Below are positions 1 through 4,788 of a stretch of 9,704 nt of DNA, piece after piece (within the stretch, counting starts at the first letter, position 1; the number at the start of each line of letters is the position of its first letter). The notes under the pieces are model-generated. The model did not search any database, had not been told where the DNA came from, and saw nothing but the letters and a program-made list of their open reading frames with translations. Position numbers and translations under genes: made by a program. Origin of the DNA: Alphaproteobacteria bacterium (GTDB taxonomy: Bacteria > Pseudomonadota > Alphaproteobacteria > Caulobacterales > Maricaulaceae); NCBI GenBank assembly GCA_030428405.1, contig JAUIEH010000069.1, forward strand, positions 1 through 9,704, in the 5' to 3' direction.

Positions 1-582
1 GTGCTTTTAGCCGCAGCCGTGACGACAGCCGGACTTGTTCAGCTCATTCCGCAGATGCGAAGCCGCGCGCCGGGCGTTCATCGCTGGGTCGGACGCGGCT
101 TCATCTTGGTCGCTTTGTTCATGGCGCTTGGCGGAATATGGCTTGTTTGGGTGCGCGGCACGCAGCTCTCGACCGTGTCTGCGGTTGCGGTTTCCGGCAA
201 TGGCGTGGTGATCATCGTCTGCGGCTTGCTGGCATGGCGACGCGCTGCTCAGCGGCGCATCAACGAACACCGGCGCTGGGCCATGCGGACATTCATGGCG
301 GTGAGCGGCGTTTGGTTCTTCCGCGTCGGCATCATGGCCTGGATGCTGCTGACGCAAAGCCGGCTCGGCATGAACGCGACCTTGTCCGGCCCGGCCGACA
401 TCGCGCTTTCCTTTGGCAGCTATCTGATCCCGCTTGCTGCGCTCGAGCTCTATTTCGCCGCGCGCGACGCCCGCTCTCCCGCGTTCAAGGCGCTGGCGTC
501 CGTCATCGTCTTAGCTCTGACAGCAATCATGGCCGTCGGCATTTTTGGCACGATCGCGATGATGTGGGGTCCGTATCTGTGA
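1..582 (+). CDS. DUF2306-type membrane protein, 5' partial
   Basis: Multi-pass inner-membrane protein of unknown function, open at the window edge. The 193 residues visible begin at a GTG on base 1, so the true start and probably one N-terminal helix lie outside. Hydrophobic segments run roughly 33-50, 65-78, 98-117, 134-153 and 164-188. The family-like features are an early HRWVGRGF (27-34) and a later EHRRWAMRTF (89-98), His-Arg/Trp motifs at membrane edges as in DUF2306 proteins (predicted membrane proteins, PF10067). No catalytic function is established for that family. The stop lies 89 bases before the next gene, and two inverted repeats fill the gap, so joint transcription with the hydrolase is possible but not shown. 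The family assignment rests on recalled motif pattern and is moderately sure; being a real membrane protein is much surer. Confidence 0.75.
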   Translation: MLLAAAVTTAGLVQLIPQMRSRAPGVHRWVGRGFILVALFMALGGIWLVWVRGTQLSTVSAVAVSGNGVVIIVCGLLAWRRAAQRRINEHRRWAMRTFMAVSGVWFFRVGIMAWMLLTQSRLGMNATLSGPADIALSFGSYLIPLAALELYFAARDARSPAFKALASVIVLALTAIMAVGIFGTIAMMWGPYL

Positions 583-598
583 CGGCGCCGCCGCGCTC

Positions 599-641
599 GC
601 AGCAAGTTTGCTGCTGAAGACTGCGATAGAAATTGCTATCG
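599..641. promoter_or_regulatory. Two inverted repeats between DUF2306 gene and hydrolase
   Basis: Two perfect inverted repeats sit 10 bases apart in the 89-base gap. The first is GCAGCAA/TTGCTGC (599-605 and 608-614). The second is CGATAG/CTATCG (624-629 and 636-641) around AAATTG. No T-run follows either, so a classic intrinsic terminator is unlikely. An operator or leader structure for the downstream hydrolase is the alternative. Function is inferred only from symmetry and position. Confidence 0.3.
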
Positions 642-671
642 AGTTCTCGCGGTTCGATGCGGGAGGGCGAC

Positions 672-1670
672 ATGCTGCGCTGGTTCATCCGGATATTGCT
701 CGTCATTCTCGTCTTGGCGATCGCAGGCGCCGGCTACGCGTATTTCAATGCGCAACAGACGCTGGACCGATCGCGCGCGCATTCTGCGGCGGTCGCAGAC
801 TTTCCCGTGTTCAACGGCTCCCAGACCGATGGCGACGTTCAGATCGAGGCCTCGGGCATGCGCTTTCGCGCGCGGCTTTACGGGCTCGACAATGACGGGC
901 CGGGCCTGGTCCTGCTGCATGGCTTTCCGGAAAGCTCGGCCATGTGGGCGCCGCTCGCGCAGGCCGCCGATGCGGCGGGCTATCGCGTCCTCGCTTTCGA
1001 CCAGCGCGGCTACAGCCCCGGCGCGCGGCCTGACGGCGTTGAGGCCTATGCAGGCGACCTGATTGTGGCTGATGCACTCGCCGTTGCGGATGCGGTTGGC
1101 TTCGATCAATTCCATCTTGTTGGTCATGATTGGGGCTCGATGATCGGGTGGGGCGTCGCCATTCAGCATCCTGAGCGGCTCCTTTCCTGGACGGCGATCT
1201 CCATTCCGCATCCGGACACTTTGCGCGACGCCATCTTCGAAAGCCCGCCATCTTACGTGCGCCTGTTCCAGCTTCCCGTCGTGCCGGAGACGTGGATTCT
1301 CTATGATGACGCAGCGCTGCCGCGCTCGCTCTGGGCGCCGCATCCCGAAGACGAGGTCGAGGACTATCTCGCCATTCTGACCGAGCCGGGCGCGCTGACG
1401 TCAGCGCTCAATTGGTATCGCGCCATTCCTCTGACGGCGGAGCAATGGTTCGACGCCGATATGAGCGTCGCGGCCCCGACCCTGTTCATCTGGGGCTCGC
1501 GCGAAATCTGGGTCAGCCCGGAGCGGATCGAAGCGCAGGAAGCGCTGATGCGCGGTCCATACGAGACGCTCGAACTCGATGCCGGTCACTGGGTGATTCA
1601 GGAACAAACCGAAGCCACCGTTTCGGCGATCCTGGCGCATCTTAGCGCCAATAGTCGCGACACGGATTAA
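672..1670 (+). CDS. Membrane-anchored epoxide hydrolase-like alpha/beta hydrolase
   Basis: 332-residue alpha/beta hydrolase. I chose ATG 672 because GGGAGGG (661-667) lies five bases upstream; a longer reading from TTG 633 has no such site and cuts through an inverted repeat. From this start, residues about 6-25 form one hydrophobic helix without a clear cleavage site, so the enzyme is probably anchored with its catalytic domain in the periplasm. Motifs in order: oxyanion HGFPE (83-87); nucleophile elbow GHDWGS with Asp153, which marks the epoxide hydrolase/dehalogenase branch rather than Ser esterases; lid tyrosines Tyr195 (YVRLFQ) and Tyr249 (NWYR), as in soluble epoxide hydrolases; catalytic His306 (GHW). 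The expected acid in WGxxD is Glu278. Two lid tyrosines favour epoxide over haloalkane hydrolysis. The substrate is unknown. Confidence 0.88.
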   Translation: MLRWFIRILLVILVLAIAGAGYAYFNAQQTLDRSRAHSAAVADFPVFNGSQTDGDVQIEASGMRFRARLYGLDNDGPGLVLLHGFPESSAMWAPLAQAADAAGYRVLAFDQRGYSPGARPDGVEAYAGDLIVADALAVADAVGFDQFHLVGHDWGSMIGWGVAIQHPERLLSWTAISIPHPDTLRDAIFESPPSYVRLFQLPVVPETWILYDDAALPRSLWAPHPEDEVEDYLAILTEPGALTSALNWYRAIPLTAEQWFDADMSVAAPTLFIWGSREIWVSPERIEAQEALMRGPYETLELDAGHWVIQEQTEATVSAILAHLSANSRDTD

Positions 1671-1992
1671 AAAAGTCAGCGGCGGACCGGGCGTGTCCAT
1701 TGCGCCTAACGGATTTGAACTTGAAATTTAGAATACAGAAAAATCGAGCAATTACAGAGTGCTGAGCGCTACCGAAATAATCTTACTTGCGTTTCGCGGC
1801 GTTTAGCCCCATCTAAGCGGCCGTTCGGGCGACCACTTGGCCCGGGAACTATTGTCGATACGGCGTGTTAGCGCACGCTCACGAGAACGGCCTTCCCGAC
1901 TGCGAACTGCACCCTGAGCAAGCACTGGCGCGCGCCAGGCTCCGGCTGGGCGTGCGCTGATTATCACTTCGCGATCCAGGAAGGACGCTCGC
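1671..1992. promoter_or_regulatory. 322-base gap, csp leader region with palindromes
   Basis: No gene is supported on either strand. The first part (about 1715-1800) is A/T-richer than its surroundings and is the likeliest place for a csp promoter, but I see no convincing -35/-10 pair. The part nearest csp contains a perfect 14-base palindrome CTGGCGCGCGCCAG (1925-1938). A competing imperfect hairpin pairs CCAG (1935-1938) with CTGG just downstream. AGGAAGGA (1978-1985) is the csp ribosome binding site, seven bases before ATG. A long structured leader is a known feature of cspA-type mRNAs, where it acts as a temperature-sensitive element; that reading here is inference. Confidence 0.35.
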
Positions 1993-2205
1993 ATGACGAC
2001 TGGTACAGTCAAATTCTTCAACGCCCAAAAGGGTTTCGGTTTCATCACGCCTGAAAATGGCGGCTCGGATGTGTTCGTGCACATTTCCGCCGTTGAACGT
2101 TCCGGCCTGCAAGGCTTGGCCGACGGCCAGAAAGTCACGTTCGACACCGAAGCTGACCCGCGCGGCAAAGGCGACAAGGCGACCAATCTCGCTTTGGCCG
2201 ACTAA
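1993..2205 (+). CDS. cspA: CspA-family cold-shock protein
   Basis: 70-residue single cold-shock domain, the normal length for the family. It is a cytoplasmic five-stranded OB-fold that binds single-stranded RNA and DNA and melts mRNA secondary structure. Both nucleic-acid-binding motifs are intact: RNP1 KGFGFI (13-18) and RNP2 VFVHI (27-31), preceded by TGTVKFFN (3-10). ATG 1993 is chosen because AGGAAGGA lies seven bases upstream and the N-terminus fits the family. The DEAD-box helicase gene lies 272 bases downstream, but strong hairpins between them make separate transcripts likely. Bacteria carry several csp paralogues and not all are cold-induced, so the symbol indicates family only. Confidence 0.95.
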   Translation: MTTGTVKFFNAQKGFGFITPENGGSDVFVHISAVERSGLQGLADGQKVTFDTEADPRGKGDKATNLALAD

Positions 2206-2219
2206 TCAGGCGCGTTGAC

Positions 2220-2246
2220 GCCGGCGCGCTTTCGGGCGCGGCCGGC
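2220..2246 (+). terminator. Strong GC hairpin after csp, probable terminator
   Basis: GCCGGCGCGC (2220-2229) pairs with 2236-2246 as ten base pairs with one bulged G (2240) around a TTTCGG loop, 14 bases past the csp stop. There is no downstream T-run, so it may act as a 3' mRNA stabiliser or a Rho-assisted terminator rather than a textbook intrinsic one. Confidence 0.4.
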
Positions 2247-2265
2247 ATGACGATCCGGGCTTCAT

Positions 2266-2296
2266 GCGGCGCGCAAGCCTCCTGGCGGCGCGCCGC
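2266..2296 (+). terminator. Second GC hairpin after csp
   Basis: GCGGCGCGC (2266-2274) pairs perfectly with GCGCGCCGC (2288-2296) across a 13-base loop. An outer GGGC/GCCC pairing (2257-2260 with 2300-2303) may add to it. It lies 19 bases after the first hairpin. The T-rich stretch that follows begins about eight bases later, further than is usual for an intrinsic terminator. Confidence 0.35.
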
Positions 2297-2308
2297 AACG
2301 CCCCTTGG

Positions 2309-2347
2309 TTAACTTGTAATTGTTGTTTTGCGTCCCATATGACGCAA
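2309..2347 (+). promoter_or_regulatory. AT-rich island with inverted repeat upstream of helicase
   Basis: An A/T-rich island in GC-rich DNA. It carries a perfect inverted repeat TTGCGTC-N6-GACGCAA (2328-2334 and 2341-2347), an operator-like layout with about 13 bases between half-site centres. A weak promoter-like pair, TTGTAA (2314-2319) and CATATG (2336-2341) spaced 16, overlaps it. The likely role is promoter and operator of the rhlE-infA unit, about 130-160 bases before the start codon. No regulator can be named. Confidence 0.35.
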
Positions 2348-2398
2348 TTAGGCCGCGTGTACGTGGAACACCTCCGCCGGCCGAACCATTTGAATTGA

Positions 2399-2435
2399 GC
2401 GCCCTTACACGCGGGTTCTCCAGAACCGCGGGCGC
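2399..2435 (+). promoter_or_regulatory. Long hairpin in presumed 5' leader of rhlE
   Basis: Inner stem GGTTCT (2414-2419) with AGAACC (2422-2427) continues into CGC/GCG (2410-2412 with 2428-2430) past one bulged G. An outer GCGCC/GGCGC stem (2399-2403 with 2431-2435) closes it across a six-base bulge. The structure ends 42 bases before the TTG start, so it would not hide the ribosome binding site directly. It may be a leader element or mRNA stabiliser. Confidence 0.4.
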
Positions 2436-2477
2436 CCCTGCACGCAAAATTTGCCCGGGGCGCCGTGAAAGGCGCAA

Positions 2478-3776
2478 TTGACCCAATTTACAGATTTCGG
2501 CCTCGCTGGGCCGATAATGCGCGCGTTGTCAGATCAAGGACATGCGACGCCCACCCAAATTCAGGCGGCGGCCATTCCGGCGCTGCTCAAGGGCCGCGAT
2601 CTTATCGGGATCGCACAGACCGGAAGCGGCAAGACCGCCGCGTTCGCACTGCCCATCCTCCACCATCTCGCAGAGAACAAGCGACGTCCGCGGCCCGGCG
2701 CCTGTCAGGCGCTCATACTGACGCCCACGCGCGAACTCGCCGCGCAAGTTCTTGAGCGGTGCCGCGCTTATGGCGCTCATCTCGGAATTCGCACCGGACT
2801 CGTGATCGGCGGCGTTTCCGTGAACAAACAAAAAGCCATGGTGCGCAACGGCGTTTCGTTGATTGTCGCGACGCCGGGTCGACTGGTCGATCTGCTCGAT
2901 CAGGGCGCTCTGACATTGAGCGACGTCGAGTGCTTCGTGCTCGACGAAGTCGATCAGATGCTCGATCTCGGCTTCATCCATGCGATCCGGAAAATTGCGT
3001 CTGCGCTGCCGCAAGAACGCCGCAACATCTTCTTCTCGGCGACCATGCCGCGCGAAATTGAAAAGCTCGCGAAGCAGTATCTGCGCGACCCCGTGCGCGT
3101 CGATGTCGAACCCGCCGAGAAGCGCTTGATCGAAGAGGGCGTCATTCAGCTTGACCCGGCGGTGAAGCTGTCGACGTTGAAGGCGGTCGTTTCGCAGCCC
3201 GATTTCGTGCGCGGTCTGGTCTTTACCCGGACAAAGCGCGGCGCCGACAAAGTTGCGCGCGCGCTGAGCGCGGCCGGAAAAGAAGCGCACGCGATCCACG
3301 GAAACAGGTCGCAGGGTCAGCGCGAGCGCGCGCTGAACGCGTTCAGAAACGGCCGGTCGGCCATTCTGGTCGCAACCGACATAGCGGCGCGCGGCATCGA
3401 CGTCACGGGCGTGAGCCACGTGGTCAATTATGATTTGCCGAATGTGCCTGAAACCTATGTCCACCGAATCGGGCGGACAGGCCGGGCCGGCGCCACAGGG
3501 ATGGCGATTTCGTTCTGCACGCCGGAAGAGCGCGATGAGCTGCGCCGCATCGAGAAGCTGACCGGACGGAAGATTGCGCGGCTTGAAGCGCCGAGCGCAG
3601 CGCGCGCCGCCGAACCGGAGCCTCGTGCTCCGGTCCAGAAGACTGCGCCGCGCAATCCCGACACGACGAATGTGAAAGCGAAGGAGAAAAATCTTGGCGA
3701 AAGAAGAACTCATCGAAATGGAAGGCGTCGCAACCGAGGTGCTGCCGGACGGCAACTTCAGAGTGCAGCTGGATAA
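2478..3776 (+). CDS. rhlE: RhlE-type DEAD-box RNA helicase with DEVD motif II
   Basis: 432-residue cytoplasmic ATP-dependent RNA helicase. Domain 1 has Q-motif PTQIQ (25-29), Walker A AQTGSGKT (46-53), PTRELA (83-88), GG (111-112), TPGR (132-135), motif II DEVD (156-159) and SAT (187-189). Domain 2 has VFTRTK (248-253), ATDIAARGID (299-308) and HRIGRTGRAG (329-338). Residues about 370-432 are a basic, low-complexity tail, normal for RhlE. The start is TTG 2478: AAAGG (2468-2472) lies five bases upstream, an in-frame TGA at 2466 rules out extension, and MTQFTDFGLA is a typical RhlE beginning. Motif II normally reads DEAD; the Ala is Val here while both acids and the final Asp remain, so ATPase activity is probably kept. 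The last 83 bases overlap infA in another frame. Likely roles are unwinding in cold, mRNA decay or ribosome assembly. Confidence 0.95.
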   Translation: MTQFTDFGLAGPIMRALSDQGHATPTQIQAAAIPALLKGRDLIGIAQTGSGKTAAFALPILHHLAENKRRPRPGACQALILTPTRELAAQVLERCRAYGAHLGIRTGLVIGGVSVNKQKAMVRNGVSLIVATPGRLVDLLDQGALTLSDVECFVLDEVDQMLDLGFIHAIRKIASALPQERRNIFFSATMPREIEKLAKQYLRDPVRVDVEPAEKRLIEEGVIQLDPAVKLSTLKAVVSQPDFVRGLVFTRTKRGADKVARALSAAGKEAHAIHGNRSQGQRERALNAFRNGRSAILVATDIAARGIDVTGVSHVVNYDLPNVPETYVHRIGRTGRAGATGMAISFCTPEERDELRRIEKLTGRKIARLEAPSAARAAEPEPRAPVQKTAPRNPDTTNVKAKEKNLGERRTHRNGRRRNRGAAGRQLQSAAG

Positions 3777-3972
3777 CGGTATCGAGATCCTGGCTTATGT
3801 GGCGGGCAAGATGCGTCGCCACCGCATTCGCACTCTGGCGGGCGACCGCGTTTCCGTTGAAATGTCGGCATACGACCTGTCCAAAGGCCGCATTACCTTC
3901 CGGCACAAGGCCGAAGGCGCATCGTCGCCGAAGCCGAAACGCGGCGGTTTCCATTACAACAAGCGCAGATAG
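3694..3972 (+). CDS. infA: Translation initiation factor IF-1, C-terminally extended
   Basis: 92-residue IF-1, an S1/OB-fold protein that sits in the 30S A site during initiation and supports IF-2 and IF-3. The core (1-72) is standard: MAKEELIEMEG, GKMRRHRIR (38-46), LAGDRVSVE (48-56), YDLSKGRI (60-67). Typical IF-1 stops near residue 72; here about 20 more basic residues follow, with KPKRGG near 80-85 and NKRR at the end. That suggests an infA paralogue rather than the only housekeeping copy, as some proteobacteria carry two; I cannot see the rest of the genome. The start is TTG 3694: AAGGAG (3681-3686) stands seven bases upstream, an in-frame TGA at 3673 blocks extension, and MAKEE is the invariant family start. 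It begins inside the helicase gene, so the two are probably co-transcribed and translationally coupled. Confidence 0.95.
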   Translation: MAKEELIEMEGVATEVLPDGNFRVQLDNGIEILAYVAGKMRRHRIRTLAGDRVSVEMSAYDLSKGRITFRHKAEGASSPKPKRGGFHYNKRR

Positions 3973-4005
3973 GACGGCGCGCGCCCGACGGGCTCGCCTT
4001 CCAAT

Positions 4006-4021
4006 ATTCATACGGATGAAT
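4006..4021 (+). promoter_or_regulatory. ATTCAT/ATGAAT hairpin before the repeat-protein gene
   Basis: A perfect six-base inverted repeat ATTCAT-ACGG-ATGAAT lies 34 bases after infA and 47 bases before the TTG start of the next gene. It is A/T-rich, unlike the surrounding GC hairpins, and no T-run follows, so an operator or leader stem is likelier than a terminator. Evidence is symmetry only. Confidence 0.25.
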
Positions 4022-4067
4022 TCGTCCGCGGTACAACAAAGTGCTGGATACTATGGAAGGCGATCAG

Positions 4068-4745
4068 TTGAGCATCTCTAGAATTATTCCGTACACGCTC
4101 TTGTCGTTCGCAATGGCTGCGGCGACGCAGATTGTTGCGCCGACCGTTTCACGCGCGCAAAGCGCCGAAGAGTCTATTCCTGAGAACGCCTATGCGCGGC
4201 GTTATGGGCGCGGGTGGGATTGCCATCGCGGCTATCTGCGCGAAGACGGCGCCTGCGTTGCGATCGAAGTGCCGGAAAACGCTTATCTGGACGCAAGCGG
4301 CAGGCGCTGGGAATGCGAGCGCCAATTTGTCGACCGGCGTGGCGTCTGCGTCGCCATTGAGGTGCCGGAGAACGCCTTCCTCTCGAACAGAGGCTACGGC
4401 TCGGGCTGGGAGTGCATGCGCGGCTTCCGCGAGCGTGAGCGGGCATGCGTTCCACTTAACGTGCCTGAGCATGCGTTTCTCACCGCAGCCGGAACTGGCT
4501 GGTCATGCGAACGCGGCTTCCAGGAAGAGGACGGGGCATGCATTTCGATTGACCCGCCGGAAAACGCATTTCTGTCGAACAGCCGGTTCGGTCGCGGTTG
4601 GGAGTGCGAACGTGGGTTTCGGGCGAGCGAAGGCGCTTGCGTACGCATCGAATTGCCGGAACACGCCCATCTCGACCGCAACGGTCATGACTGGACGTGT
4701 CCGCAACCCTATGTGCGCCGGCGCGATGCGTGTGTCCTTGAGTGA
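4068..4745 (+). CDS. Secreted protein of six tandem two-cysteine repeats
   Basis: 225 residues of unknown function. I favour TTG 4068 because GGAAGG (4055-4060) lies seven bases upstream and MSISRIIPYTLL then opens a good signal peptide; GTG 4041 and ATG 4053 are in frame but lack a binding site. The signal peptide probably ends near VSRA (residues 28-31), so the protein is periplasmic or exported. The rest (from about 4179) is six repeats of the form P-E-(N/H)-A-x-L...G-x-W-x-C-x(10)-C-x-x-(I/L). All 12 cysteines pair up at exactly C-x10-C, implying one disulfide per repeat. Repeat length alternates 31, 33, 31, 33, 31, so the protein probably grew by copying a two-repeat, 64-residue unit. 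No catalytic motif is seen; binding or structure is more likely than enzymatic function. It lies 95 bases after infA, on the same strand. Confidence 0.82.
   Translation: MSISRIIPYTLLSFAMAAATQIVAPTVSRAQSAEESIPENAYARRYGRGWDCHRGYLREDGACVAIEVPENAYLDASGRRWECERQFVDRRGVCVAIEVPENAFLSNRGYGSGWECMRGFRERERACVPLNVPEHAFLTAAGTGWSCERGFQEEDGACISIDPPENAFLSNSRFGRGWECERGFRASEGACVRIELPEHAHLDRNGHDWTCPQPYVRRRDACVLE
4179..4745 (+). repeat. Six-copy coding repeat, 31/33-residue alternating period
   Basis: Protein-level tandem repeat within the secreted protein. The units begin at PEN or PEH about every 93 or 99 bases: 4179, 4272, 4365, 4464, 4557 and 4656. Units 3 and 5 share LSN plus two extra residues before GWEC; units 2, 4 and 6 are the shorter form. 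DNA identity between units is only partial, so the duplication is not recent. Confidence 0.85.
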
Positions 4746-4758
4746 TCGCCACTCCCCA

Positions 4759-4785
4759 TAGGCGCTGCTAGGCGCCATAAGGCGC
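4759..4785 (+). repeat. Three AGGCGC direct repeats at exactly 10-base period
   Basis: TAGGCGC at 4759, TAGGCGC at 4769 and AAGGCGC at 4779 are spaced one DNA helical turn apart, between the repeat-protein stop and the trmD ATG. The third copy includes the AAGG ribosome binding site of trmD. GGCGC (4761-4765) can also pair with GCGCC (4772-4776) as a small hairpin. A phased protein-binding site or spare ribosome-binding sequence are the two readings. Confidence 0.45.
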
Positions 4786-4788
4786 GGC

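Noticed and set aside
649..660. GGTTCGATGC, resembling a tRNA T-loop
   Set aside because: No acceptor stem, anticodon arm or D arm can be built around it.
633..671. Extended hydrolase start at TTG 633 or ATG 657
   Set aside because: No ribosome binding site for either, and TTG 633 lies in the loop of an inverted repeat. ATG 672 has a strong site and opens directly into the membrane helix.
1803..2186. Minus-strand open frame across csp and its leader
   Set aside because: It is antisense to a complete csp gene and shows no motifs or ribosome binding site.
2309..2323. CtrA-like site TTAA-N7-TTGT
   Set aside because: Only part of the TTAA-N7-TTAA consensus is met, and such matches are expected by chance in an AT-rich island.
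2529..3755. Open frame of 408 codons on the minus strand
   Set aside because: Antisense shadow of the helicase gene; no domain motifs, and the sense frame has every DEAD-box motif.
4041..4067. GTG 4041 or ATG 4053 as start of the repeat protein
   Set aside because: Neither has a purine-rich site upstream. TTG 4068 has GGAAGG at good distance and gives a better signal peptide, though ATG 4053 cannot be fully excluded.
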